Shown here piece by piece: positions 44,712-53,829 of a stretch of DNA of 64,000 nucleotides; positions within the stretch are counted from its first letter, which is position 1; the number at the start of each line of letters is the position of its first letter. The position numbers and the translations under genes were made by a program. Source of the DNA: Sporolactobacillus sp. STSJ-5 (GTDB lineage: Bacteria; Bacillota; Bacilli; Bacillales; Sporolactobacillaceae); contig NZ_JANFOJ010000009.1 in assembly GCF_024385605.1 (NCBI RefSeq), forward strand, positions 45,736 through 109,735, written 5' to 3'. The notes under the pieces are model-generated. The model searched no databases. It was given only the letters and a program-made list of their open reading frames with translations, and had not been told where the DNA came from.

Positions 44712-44889
44712 TCACCTCTTAAAATTTTGCTAAATGATTATTTATAGGATACCTAAAAAGCTGCTGCTAATCAGTGTCATGTGAGTTTTTCCATCTCCTC
44801 TATTTTACCGATGAGTATAGACATGTTATTTTTTTCTATTCGCATTATTGATTTTAATATGTACACCCAGAAACCTGGGTGGTGGCGTT

Positions 44890-45288
44890 TTATTTTGCCT
44901 TGAGAACTGCTTGTTCAATCAATTGCGGAATCAGCGCTTTAATATTGCCAATCGCCTGCTCTCCGAGTGAGATCAATTCCGGTGCCTGAGCGATGACGGA
45001 CTTGACTGCGTCATCTTTGACACGCGCAGCAAGTTCTGAAGTAAACGCTCCTTTGGCCTTGGCATCTGCAACAACTCGCTGATTAAAATCTGCAACGACA
45101 GTCTCAGCAATTGATGACAGTCCATCAAGAACTTTATTAGCTATATCAGCTTGAGACGAGCTCAGATGTTTGTCCGCTGCCGATTTAATCTTTGGCACGA
45201 AGGCTGTGATTAAGGCACCGACACCTGCCACTAATAGAGATAAAACTGCCGATAAAACCTGTACTCCTAAATCCTGCACAACACTCAT
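44890..45288 (-). CDS. LLH-family phage holin
   Basis: 132 residues. One membrane segment near the N-terminus (SAVLSLLVAGVGALITAFVP) and a long, charged helical tail (VLDGLSSIAETVVADFNQRV, then ARVKDDAVKSVIAQAPE) match the Phage_holin_6_1 (LLH) family. Holins form membrane lesions that let endolysins reach the wall. It lies 5 bases after a remnant LysM domain, the likely relic of an endolysin, and no other phage gene is in view. Whether it is still expressed is not known. Confidence 0.8.
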   Translation of the reverse strand: MSVVQDLGVQVLSAVLSLLVAGVGALITAFVPKIKSAADKHLSSSQADIANKVLDGLSSIAETVVADFNQRVVADAKAKGAFTSELAARVKDDAVKSVIAQAPELISLGEQAIGNIKALIPQLIEQAVLKAK

Positions 45289-45292
45289 CCTT

Positions 45293-45388
45293 TCAAAAGG
45301 TTAGTCTGCTTACGCTCATTAGCTTATTCACGGTTACTTTCCTTGCTTGAGCGATCTTCCACAGACTGTCGCCTTTTTTGGCAGTGCA
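45293..45388 (-). pseudogene. LysM-domain remnant (endolysin relic)
   Basis: The minus-strand frame before the holin reads KKGDSLWKIAQARKVTVNK then LMSVSRLTF and a stop. This is a nearly complete LysM (peptidoglycan-binding) motif. The frame is closed at its 5' end by TAG next to a terminator hairpin, so the catalytic part is lost. It has no start codon. Confidence 0.75.
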
Positions 45389-45390
45389 GC

Positions 45391-45442
45391 TCTAAAAGAG
45401 GCCGAAGAAATAACGGTATTTACCCGTCATTTCCTCGGCCTC
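45391..45442 (-). terminator. Strong terminator downstream of the small membrane protein gene
   Basis: GAGGCCGA...GAAAT.ACGG pairs with CCGT.ATTTC.TCGGCCTC over about 17 positions with three mismatches, around a 7-base loop. On the minus strand TTTTAGA follows; on the plus strand AAACTTTTTC follows. It is bidirectional. Confidence 0.8.
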
Positions 45443-45455
45443 AAACTTTTTCTAT

Positions 45456-45653
45456 TTAGTATACAAAAGATACGATAAAGGTCACTAACGATAGAACAAA
45501 TAAAACTGAGGGAATCCATGCAAGACCAGTTTGATCACAGAAGTCCGATAGTGATGTGTATTTTTCTTTAAATGATAATTGATACAGAGCCTGTATAGCA
45601 AAAGTCATTGACGCACTGCTCAATAAAAAAAGAACGCTGATCAGTAAAAGCAT
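45456..45653 (-). CDS. Small two-helix membrane protein
   Basis: 65 residues with two membrane helices (about 3-22 and 46-64) joined by a polar loop (KEKYTSLSDFCDQTGL). A very good ribosome site AGGAGG lies 8 bases before the ATG, and a strong terminator follows, so it is likely expressed. No family is recognised. It is separated by the terminator from the holin region. Confidence 0.7.
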   Translation of the reverse strand: MLLLISVLFLLSSASMTFAIQALYQLSFKEKYTSLSDFCDQTGLAWIPSVLFVLSLVTFIVSFVY

Positions 45654-46087
45654 ATAGATTACCTCCTCACCATTCGTTTAGTATCAAACGAAAACAATTC
45701 CCTTTCATCATACTTTATTTAAGTAACCTCTGCCTGGATAAATCTGCATGTTAAGTTAATTATGCAAGCTAATCAAAAATATAGTATGCTATTTTTTCAG
45801 GCTATTGAGGTGACTATAGTATTGGTGTCTTGTCTTTGCACATTGGCAACATCATCTTCGAACTTGAGAAGCTCGTCCCCAAAACATCTGGCTTACATTG
45901 CCGCATCCATATTTTCATCTTCAATTCTCTTTTATGAGATAGCTATTTCTGCGATCTCCTGCACTTTCTCTTTGACTGCGGAACTGAAAAGGAATTGACG
46001 GGCATTAATCCTGTGCAGCAGGGTCAGAAAAATTCATGAATCCAGGTTCACTCAAAGCAAAGCAAGGTAATGGAAAGGGGTTTATTG
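45654..46087. other. Intergenic region with a degraded minus-strand frame
   Basis: A protein-like minus-strand frame between about 45985 and 45803 reads SAVKEKVQEIAEIAIS, stop, KRIEDENMDAAM, stop, ARCFGDELLKFEDDVANVQR and on to a stop. Two internal stops suggest a decayed gene. The plus-strand frame of 78 codons in the same place is probably its shadow. The family is not recognised. Confidence 0.35.
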
Positions 46088-46723
46088 ATGCATCTTTTGT
46101 TCACGTACATAGTATTAGGTTTTTCTATTTCAGTTCCTGTTGGTCCGATCACCATTGGTATGACCAAGCAGGGATTAAGAAATGGCTTTTTATTTGGGTG
46201 GTGCGTTGGTCTTGGTGGAATGACCGTTGATTTTATCATGATTCTCTTCATCTATTTCGGCTTTTCTACAATTCTATCGATGCCGATAATTAAAAGTGTA
46301 ATGTGGCTGTTTGGCTGTTTCTTTCTTATCTATCTAGCTGTTGACAGTTTTAAAGAGAGTAAAGATTTTATTCATGATGAGGAACAGAAACCTGTTCAGC
46401 GTTCGCTTCTAAAATCCTATTTGTCGGGTTTAATGGTAGCAATATCGCCGGGAAGTATTATTTTTTGGATTGGTATTTTCGGCTCCATCCTCACAAATTC
46501 ATTAACCGCTTCTACATCACATTCTTTTCTTTATATTGCCTTAGGAATACTATTGGGAATTATTCTTCACGATATCGTTCTGCTCAGCGTCATACACATG
46601 ACACGCCGATTTGTGAATCAAAAGTTTATGCGTTGGTTCTCTATTGGCGCAGGTTTTGTATTACTGGCATTTGGCATCCGGTTTGGGTATGAATTTATAA
46701 GATCTTTGACCACAGCATATTAA
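46088..46723 (+). CDS. LysE-family exporter
   Basis: 211 residues from ATG 46088, which has AAAGGGG 7 bases upstream. About six membrane helices. The first helix has the family signature GFSISVPVGPITIGMTKQGL, followed by GWCVGLGGMTVDF, and later NSLT and PGSIIFWIGIFGS. LysE/RhtB proteins export amino acids such as lysine, threonine or homoserine lactones. The substrate is unknown. A strong terminator follows. Confidence 0.9.
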   Translation: MHLLFTYIVLGFSISVPVGPITIGMTKQGLRNGFLFGWCVGLGGMTVDFIMILFIYFGFSTILSMPIIKSVMWLFGCFFLIYLAVDSFKESKDFIHDEEQKPVQRSLLKSYLSGLMVAISPGSIIFWIGIFGSILTNSLTASTSHSFLYIALGILLGIILHDIVLLSVIHMTRRFVNQKFMRWFSIGAGFVLLAFGIRFGYEFIRSLTTAY

Positions 46724-46770
46724 GCATCTTGCTGCCGACATCATTTGGGACAATGCCTCCGTATGGATAC

Positions 46771-46822
46771 AAAAAAGAGGTCTCTCATCGATTTCAAAAT
46801 CGGTTGAGAAACCTCTTTTTTT
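46771..46822 (+). terminator. Strong terminator after the LysE gene
   Basis: AAAAAAGAGGT.TCTCA.CGATT pairs with AATCG.TTGAGA.ACCTCTTTTTTT, about 19 pairs with three mismatches around a 4-base loop. It carries A and T runs on both sides and is bidirectional. Confidence 0.88.
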
Positions 46823-47050
46823 AATAAACTAATACTTGAAAATTGAAAAAATATTCCAACCTCTTGTCAGCTCTGCAGTCTCCATGAATAAAATAGGGAA
46901 AGATTCCGTTCTTACCAGCTGTTGAGGGCAGCTGGCAGGCAAACGTACTCATCGTGTGAACAGTGGATGCCAATACCATTCCTAATACCTTCTTAATTCA
47001 GCCTTAAGCTGTTTTTAACATTTGAGAGGTACAATAAATGTCAGTGAGGG

Positions 47051-47091
47051 TGGCCCCACCATCGCCATCAGTGTTGGCGATGGTGGGGCCA
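47051..47091. repeat. Perfect 17-bp inverted repeat without adjacent gene
   Basis: TGGCCCCACCATCGCCA and TGGCGATGGTGGGGCCA flank a 7-base loop. ATACTATTTTTG follows on the plus strand. No coding gene lies directly upstream on either strand, since the region 46823-47173 is otherwise empty apart from a small CCAGCTG/CAGCTGG hairpin at 46917-46937. Confidence 0.8.
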
Positions 47092-47173
47092 ATACTATTT
47101 TTGTATAGCCGCAACCCATCATTTACCCGTGTCTAGCACTCCTAGAGCAATTGGCTGCATATCTCCTCTAAAC

Positions 47174-47249
47174 GCCCACCTGCTAAAGCAGGTGGGTTCA
47201 GACATAAATGTCTGCGACTTAAAGTCGCCATTCAAGACTGAAGTCTTCT
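47174..47249 (-). repeat. Array of four small hairpins at the 3' end of the IS200-type element
   Basis: On the minus strand, after tnpA, come AAGACTTCAGTCTT, GCGACTTTAAGTCGC, CAGACATTTATGTCTG and the CCCACCTGC / GCAGGTGGG stem, nearly end to end. GAATGGCGACTTTAAGTCGC-like sequence resembles the 3' parts of omega RNAs of TnpB elements, although tnpB is missing here. Confidence 0.6.
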
Positions 47250-47290
47250 GAAAGTTCTTGTGCTCAATGCACACTGAATTCTGACTGAAC

Positions 47291-47722
47291 TCAGTCATCA
47301 ATCCTGAAAATGTCGTCCCTGACTTTATTTGATTGATTGGCAATATAAGTTCGGATGATTCCGTCTGTCACGGTGCCCACCGTTGCACAGAAATAGCCTC
47401 TGGACCATAAATGCTGACCCCAATATCGTTTTTTCAATTCTGGAAATTCATCCTGTAATAACCGGGATGAACATCCTTTCAAATACTGCATGACTTTACT
47501 TGGAGCCAAACTGGGCGGACAGGAAATTAGCAGGTGAATGTGCTCTTTACCTACGCTACCTTGCAGAATCGTGATCCCTCTGGCGTCACAACCTTGCCGG
47601 ATCAGTTCCCGTAACCGGACAGCAACCTGGCCTCGCAACACTTTGTAGCGATATTTTGTCACCCAGATCACATGATACTTAATGTCATAGATCGCGTGAC
47701 CATTTTTTTGATAACCGTCCAT
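47291..47722 (-). CDS. tnpA: IS200/IS605-family Y1 transposase TnpA
   Basis: 143 residues from ATG 47722, preceded by GAGGTG. Family motifs: HAIYDIKYHVIWVTKYRYKV, the HUH metal motif as HIHLLIS, and the catalytic Tyr in a helix ending TVTDGIIRTYIANQ. The enzyme cuts and joins single-stranded DNA at the end hairpins. The catalytic site looks complete, so the element may still move. No TnpB is encoded. Confidence 0.92.
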   Translation of the reverse strand: MDGYQKNGHAIYDIKYHVIWVTKYRYKVLRGQVAVRLRELIRQGCDARGITILQGSVGKEHIHLLISCPPSLAPSKVMQYLKGCSSRLLQDEFPELKKRYWGQHLWSRGYFCATVGTVTDGIIRTYIANQSNKVRDDIFRIDD

Positions 47723-47797
47723 ACTTTTCACCTCTGTAAAAAGTATGGACACGAAAAGATAAGGCTAAAAGCGGATACCGTCTAAAGACGGTGGGTT

Positions 47798-48102
47798 TAG
47801 ACCCCGCTTTTGGAAACTAAAGCAAAATCAAAACAACCCCTGAGGGTGCCGCTTTCATTCATTCTCTATTATTTTCTGACATGATACGCCGCGTCTCCTT
47901 TAGCATCACATGCCATTTAATATGGTAAAATAGGGTATCGTTCGATCGAGACGAATCCCGATTTATTAAGTCTTGTGGTATTAAGTCAAGACCTAAATAA
48001 GATTAATTCCTTTACTTCTCACAGACATTTGAAAAAAGAGACAACACAAACCTAAGCCTTCAATAATTACCAAAATTTTGAAGGCAATAAGGAGGTGGAT
48101 CT
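47798..48102. other. Intergenic region between the IS200-type and IS110-type elements
   Basis: About 300 bases with no gene. Near its end GCCTTCAATAATT and AATTTTGAAGGC (48055-48085) form an imperfect hairpin just after the IS110 transposase stop on the minus strand, possibly a terminator or the element end. Confidence 0.45.
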
Positions 48103-49344
48103 TTACTGATTATCGGCGACTTCACCTCCCTTCGGCGTGTAAATCAGGTGGTCGCGAAGCAGCACGTCCACCAGCCGAACCAGTTTTCTTGCTGTTAGTA
48201 CGAGTGCGCGTTTATGACGAAACTTAGGAACTTCATTGAATTTCTTTTGGTAATAGGATCGATAAACCGGGTCACGTCGCTTTACTGAATTGGCAGCTTC
48301 AATCAAGTAGTAGCGAAGGTATTCATTACCCGTGTGTGTTCGTGGCGTGCGTTCTGCCCGAAAAGTTCCGGATTGGGAGACTTTCCAGTAGAGGCCGGCA
48401 TATTTAGCGAGCTGAGCCTCATTGTCAAATCGATCAATCTGACCGATCTCGGCAATCAGACCGGCCGTGTAGACCGGACCGATTCCCGGAACACTCATGA
48501 GACTTCGCGCCTCGGAGATGATGACGCATAGAGACTCAATGCTCTTGTCCAGTGTCTGAATTTGTTTCTTCAGCCCGGCGATGATACGGGCATAGGTGGC
48601 AAGCACGACATCAATGGAATCCTGAAGGACTTTGCCAATGCGGTAGGAATCCCGTATTGCTTTCTGAATCGCTTTGGCCAGGTTTTCCGGATCACTGAAG
48701 CGTCCTTTTCCAGCCTTGTTTAGACGTTCGGCGAGGTCTTCCAATTTCATCTGGGAGATCTCATCGAGGGATAGGGAATCGCTTAGGATATCCATGATCG
48801 ACGCACTGAACACAGAGGTCGGAATTTCCTGAGTCAAGGTGTTGCACGTGTAATACAGATTCTCTAGAAAGTGCTGTTTACATTCGGTCATTTGATGAAT
48901 CAGCTGATAACGGGTTCGTGTCAGACGTTGGAGCGCGACATACTTCTCTTCTTTGATGACGGGTACCTGGTAACGCTCAATACGTAGAAAATCGGCAATC
49001 CGGAAGGCGTCAATCGTATCGGTCTTGTCCTCGTCAAATAGCCCTTTATAACGATGAATCATCGTCGGGTTGAGGGTTACGACATCGAGAGGTAGCGCCT
49101 TCAAGTCCGCATCTTCATGAAAAAACACCGCTGGATGAAAGCTGTAGATGGATGTGGACTCCATGCCGATCACCACCCGTTGATAGTGAGCGGCTGAGTG
49201 GAACTTCAACACCAGATCCTTAATGGCACCGGCACCGATCAGATTATTCGCTAAAGACTTTTGGATCAGCCTATTTTGATCACTGTCCAAAAAGCAAACG
49301 TCTAGTTTCTCTGAACTCACATCAATACCAACAAACAATTTCAT
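48103..49344 (-). CDS. IS110-family transposase (recombinase)
   Basis: 413 residues, complete. The N-terminal DEDD RuvC-like domain has GIDVSSEKLDV (Asp8), GMESTSIYS (Glu62) and DEDKTDTIDAFRIADF (the Asp pair). The C-terminal domain (IS116/IS110/IS902) has SVPGIGPVYTAGLIAEIG and KYAGLYWKVSQSG and THTGNEYLRYYLIEA. Such enzymes are now known to be guided by a bridge RNA encoded in the element's non-coding end. AAAGGAGG lies 10 bases before the ATG. The 5' leader of about 340 bases is gene-free and structured, consistent with such an RNA. Confidence 0.95.
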   Translation of the reverse strand: MKLFVGIDVSSEKLDVCFLDSDQNRLIQKSLANNLIGAGAIKDLVLKFHSAAHYQRVVIGMESTSIYSFHPAVFFHEDADLKALPLDVVTLNPTMIHRYKGLFDEDKTDTIDAFRIADFLRIERYQVPVIKEEKYVALQRLTRTRYQLIHQMTECKQHFLENLYYTCNTLTQEIPTSVFSASIMDILSDSLSLDEISQMKLEDLAERLNKAGKGRFSDPENLAKAIQKAIRDSYRIGKVLQDSIDVVLATYARIIAGLKKQIQTLDKSIESLCVIISEARSLMSVPGIGPVYTAGLIAEIGQIDRFDNEAQLAKYAGLYWKVSQSGTFRAERTPRTHTGNEYLRYYLIEAANSVKRRDPVYRSYYQKKFNEVPKFRHKRALVLTARKLVRLVDVLLRDHLIYTPKGGEVADNQ

Positions 49345-49620
49345 TGGGAAGGACCTCCTTTCCTGATCAATTTTGGAATAAGCTCGGATACTCTGTGATG
49401 TCCCCTAATTACACCTGCATGAACGCGACCTCGCGATCAGTAGACCATGGCTGCGCGTTCAAAGCTGCCTCATCCTGCTTCTGATGAGTTGAGCCGCAGC
49501 CGCCACATCTTGTGCGTCAGCATATCTGGCAGTTGCCTGGGCGGCAGACTTAAAACGTAGTCGAACTACAGGAGCGATAAGCCTAGTCCAGTTGGATCCA
49601 TTCCAATGAACAACTAGAGG
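49345..49620 (-). ncRNA. Candidate IS110 bridge RNA region
   Basis: Gene-free region directly upstream of the transposase. On the minus strand it holds at least four stem-loops: AGTTG...CAACT with inner CATT/AATG (about 49586-49619), GTAGT-TCG-ACTAC (49555-49568), CTCATC...GATGAG (49488-49469), and GAACGCG...CGCGTTC (49460-49421) with a 26-base internal loop. In IS110-group elements the bridge RNA lies in this position. Exact ends and the two guide loops were not determined. Confidence 0.55.
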
Positions 49621-49692
49621 ATATCACGCAGTACCCGAGCTGAACAGGGGATTACATTAACTTCAAAACTTATAATACGAGGAGATGATTGG

Positions 49693-50007
49693 ATGAAAAA
49701 GCCTTTTGTATTGCCTGCAATTATTGCACTGCTGACAATTGTGGCCTGCTTTTTTGGGTATGCGTTTCAAGAAATGGCCTACTGGACCAAAAACAGCATG
49801 TTTTGGTACTGGTTTGGCGCTGTGCTGGCTTATTTATTTTCTGCAGCAGCTATCACGTTTATCATTATCGACATAACGATCAAGAGAAACCTCGGAACCA
49901 TCGAGCGCGTGATCGATGGATTAGTCATGGGTGGTGGGCTACTTGTCATCATCTTGACTATTCTTTGGACTACATTTATCATCATCGCTTGGCAGTCAGG
50001 AATGTAA
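49693..50007 (+). CDS. Small membrane protein with three helices
   Basis: 104 residues with about three membrane helices (8-24, 36-60 and 80-100). ACGAGGAG lies 9 bases before the ATG. Apart from hydrophobic pattern and a short RNLGTIERVIDGL amphipathic link there is no family motif I recognise. It is the first gene after the IS110 element, with a second small membrane gene 210 bases downstream. A membrane function is all that can be said. Confidence 0.65.
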   Translation: MKKPFVLPAIIALLTIVACFFGYAFQEMAYWTKNSMFWYWFGAVLAYLFSAAAITFIIIDITIKRNLGTIERVIDGLVMGGGLLVIILTILWTTFIIIAWQSGM

Positions 50008-50219
50008 AAATGCATGCTATGAAGAGTTCTACAGGAATTTTCCTTATTGCTGCTATTATCCTCAGATTTCACCTTAGCACCCTAAAAACTACTTGGTTCA
50101 GTTGTTTCCCCTTTCATTTTCAGTGTTCCTGATTTTGGATAAGAAGAAATGATTGGGTCGTGTCAAATCGCACATTTCTTCAACTCCTTACAATTTCATT
50201 CAATGAAAGGAAGTTTAAA

Positions 50220-50399
50220 ATGAACTGGAAACTCTATACGCTGCTTGTTATCCCTGCCGTAATTATGATGTTCGTTTTTGGTTTTCTTTTTCCTCTTCCA
50301 TCTAAATACTTTATCTGTATCATGATTATTCCAGCTGTTTTTTGGATTCTATACTATTCCATCGATTACGCTCAGAAAAGAGAAAAAAATCGCAATTAA
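50220..50399 (+). CDS. Small two-helix membrane protein
   Basis: 59 residues from ATG 50220, with AAAGGAAG 6 bases upstream. Two membrane helices (5-22 and 28-48) are joined by a short loop (LFPLPSKYFI) and followed by a basic tail ending KREKNRN. No family recognised. A hairpin follows 35 bases after its stop. Confidence 0.6.
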   Translation: MNWKLYTLLVIPAVIMMFVFGFLFPLPSKYFICIMIIPAVFWILYYSIDYAQKREKNRN

Positions 50400-50433
50400 A
50401 ATTTATGCTCATGTCACTCAAAAAATAAGAAAA

Positions 50434-50454
50434 ACCGGGCAAAAAGCGCCCGGT
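50434..50454 (+). terminator. Hairpin after the small membrane gene
   Basis: ACCGGGC and GCCCGGT pair around AAAAAGC. The following CCTTAATC has few T, so termination may be partial. A related but imperfect sequence lies near 63.45 kb. Confidence 0.5.
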
Positions 50455-50528
50455 CCTTAATCTCCAGCCATGTGTGATTAGTTTGTGTCTTTACAGTGCT
50501 GAATCATCGCTTCGGTTGCTCGCATCAA

Positions 50529-50642
50529 CTGAGCGCGACCGCGGGCGCACCGCGAGCCTCCTCAGTCAGGCAGAAATCTGCGGGGTCTCGCTGGCACCTG
50601 ATCCCGCAGGCGTCTCGCACCTCCGCTTTGATTCTCGGTCAA
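50529..50642. repeat. GC-rich REP-like intergenic repeat
   Basis: A GC-rich island in AT-rich surroundings. It contains CGCGACCGCGGGCGCACCGC and the inverted repeat CTGCGGG (50578-50584) / CCCGCAG (50603-50609), with GGGTCTCGCT and GTCTCGCACCTCCGCTT. This layout resembles a palindromic repeat family often found between genes in Bacillus and related genera. It is not coding. Confidence 0.6.
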
Positions 50643-50698
50643 GACACTGGTTTATTTGTTTAAATACGAGGCAAAATCTTATACTTTCTTTACTTGTG

Positions 50699-50740
50699 AA
50701 AAAACACTTCTCATGTATCCAAATGGATACATGAGAAGTG
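50699..50740 (-). terminator. Terminator of the groES-groEL operon
   Basis: CACTTCTCATGTATCC and GGATACATGAGAAGTG form a perfect 16-bp stem around AAAT. On the minus strand TTTTTTC follows. Confidence 0.9.
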
Positions 50741-50799
50741 CCCTAAAAAACAATCTATTCATACTGAAAAACATTGTTAAATCAATGTTTTTTAGTTTA

Positions 50800-52440
<1,641 letters not shown>

Positions 52441-52488
52441 CTAAATTAAATTAGATCTGAGGATCTTCTGTTAAACGAGCATTGCAAG

Positions 52489-52773
52489 TCAGTCAATAAC
52501 AGCGAGAATATCGTCCTGACGAACAACGAGATAGCTTTTGCCGTCATATTTTACTTCAGTGCCTGCATATTTTGAAAAGATCACTTTTTCTCCTTCTTTT
52601 ACGTCCAAAGCGATACGTTCGCCTTTGTCGGACACCTTGCCGGCACCAACGGCAATAACGCGGCCTTCTTGCGGCTTCTCCTTCGCCGAATCAGGAAGTA
52701 CGATACCGCTTGCTGTTTGTTCTTCTTTTTCTTGTGGTTCGATCACAATACGATCACCCAATGGCTTTAACAT
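52489..52773 (-). CDS. groES: Co-chaperonin GroES (Hsp10)
   Basis: 94 residues starting [13 protein letters not shown] with the mobile loop [15 protein letters not shown] and [15 protein letters not shown], all typical of GroES. It caps the GroEL ring. First gene of the heat-shock operon; AAGGAGGG is 7 bases before the ATG. The CIRCE element lies about 43 bases upstream of the start. Confidence 0.99.
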   Translation of the reverse strand: MLKPLGDRIVIEPQEKEEQTASGIVLPDSAKEKPQEGRVIAVGAGKVSDKGERIALDVKEGEKVIFSKYAGTEVKYDGKSYLVVRQDDILAVID

Positions 52774-52815
52774 GTTGAAATACCCTCCTTAAAAATGTTA
52801 AGTTAAGTACCTTTG

Positions 52816-52881
52816 TTAGCACTCAGTTCGCCTGAGTGCTAATCCATTTAATATAATAATCAATTCCCAATAGATTTGCAA
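52816..52881 (-). promoter_or_regulatory. CIRCE operator and promoter of groES-groEL
   Basis: TTAGCACTC-N9-GAGTGCTAA at 52816-52842 is a perfect CIRCE element, the operator of repressor HrcA. Upstream on the minus strand TTGCAA (52881-52876), 17 bases and TATTAT (52858-52853) form the sigma-A promoter, so HrcA binds at the transcription start. hrcA is not in the window. Confidence 0.97.
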
Positions 52882-53049
52882 GTTTTTACTCGAAAATATA
52901 TGTAACCATAAAAATGGTTCAAATAGTTATTAAAGGATAAAGAAAATCCGCTATGTTAAAATAGACAAAACAAGCAATAACCTTCTAGAATGCTTTCAGC
53001 TTTTCACAAATAATCCTAAATTATACAAATAGATATGAGGTGTCTGACT

Positions 53050-53712
53050 TTGGTTTTACGGTATATCCTGATCGTTCTTGTTTATCTTATCTGCTTTATA
53101 TCTCCGCTGATTCCCGGATTTCCGAAAGGTGGATCGTCCTCCGGTGATGCATACGCAGCCGTCTTTTTCTTAACCTTAATTATTGTCTCACTGCTGCTAA
53201 TACCCGAGCGTAGGTTGGCACGCGGTCCGGTTGCTTCTATCGGCGAGTCGATCGCTTGGGCAATTTGCGGTGTGTTCATCCTGTTCGTTCTTCAGATTGC
53301 GACAGCACTGATCAACAGCCTCATATTAGGTCAGCCGATCAGCTCGCAGCATACTCAGGATGTCGTCCAGATGACCCGCAAGGCGCCTTTGTTTATATTC
53401 GCAGTCAGCATCATCGGACCGATGCTTGAAGAAATTGTTTTCCGCAAGATTCTTTTCGGAAGTTTGAAAAAGGGCATTGGCTTCTTTTTTGCCGCGTTGA
53501 TCAGTTCCCTAATCTTTGCTGCCGGCCATTTTGATTTTTCGCATCTGCTTATTTATGTTGTGATTGGCTTCTTTCTTTGCTATGCCTATCACAAGACCGG
53601 TCGCATTTGGGTGACCATGTTCATGCATGCAGCCATGAATGCCACTGTTGTTCTACTCAGCTTGAGTGTGCACATTCCGAATACAACCAGCTGGATTCAC
53701 TGGTTTATGTAA
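53050..53712 (+). CDS. CPBP-family intramembrane glutamic endopeptidase (YdiL-like)
   Basis: 220 residues from TTG 53050, which has GAGGTG 7 bases upstream; the ATG at 53035 would overlap that site. About six membrane helices. The three CPBP (Abi/CAAX protease) motifs are seen: EEIVFRKILFG (Glu-Glu-Arg), FAAGHFDF and HAAMNATVV. In B. subtilis YdiL is the neighbour of groES-groEL in the same divergent arrangement. Substrates are unknown. Confidence 0.9.
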   Translation: MVLRYILIVLVYLICFISPLIPGFPKGGSSSGDAYAAVFFLTLIIVSLLLIPERRLARGPVASIGESIAWAICGVFILFVLQIATALINSLILGQPISSQHTQDVVQMTRKAPLFIFAVSIIGPMLEEIVFRKILFGSLKKGIGFFFAALISSLIFAAGHFDFSHLLIYVVIGFFLCYAYHKTGRIWVTMFMHAAMNATVVLLSLSVHIPNTTSWIHWFM

Positions 53713-53783
53713 AAGAGCGGTTGAAAAAATTTGGGAGACCAAGTCCTTTCTTTGATCTATTAAACGTTTTTTTGTATAAAAAC

Positions 53784-53811
53784 AGCGGGGCCCGTTAATT
53801 GGGGCTCCGCT
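53784..53811 (-). terminator. Terminator of map
   Basis: GCGGAGCCCC and GGGCCCCGC pair around AATTAAC, followed on the minus strand by TGTTTTTATAC. It lies 19 bases after the map stop and may also stop the opposing CPBP transcript. Confidence 0.8.
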
Positions 53812-53829
53812 TCTTCTATCTCGTACTCT

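Larger units (their letters stand above)
47174..47797 (-). mobile_element. IS200/IS605-type insertion sequence with tnpA only
   Basis: A Y1 transposase gene lies between two similar subterminal hairpins: CCCACCTGCTAAAGCAGGTG (47174-47193, plus one more pair) and ACCGTCTAAAGACGGT (47777-47792). Both are followed by GGGTT(C/T)AGAC. Such end hairpins are the recognition sites of IS200/IS605 transposases. There is no tnpB. The precise ends and target site are not determined. Confidence 0.75.

Noticed and set aside
45991..46002. GGAATTGACGGG, as in 16S rRNA
   Set aside because: Only 12 bases match; the flanks are not rRNA, so this is chance.
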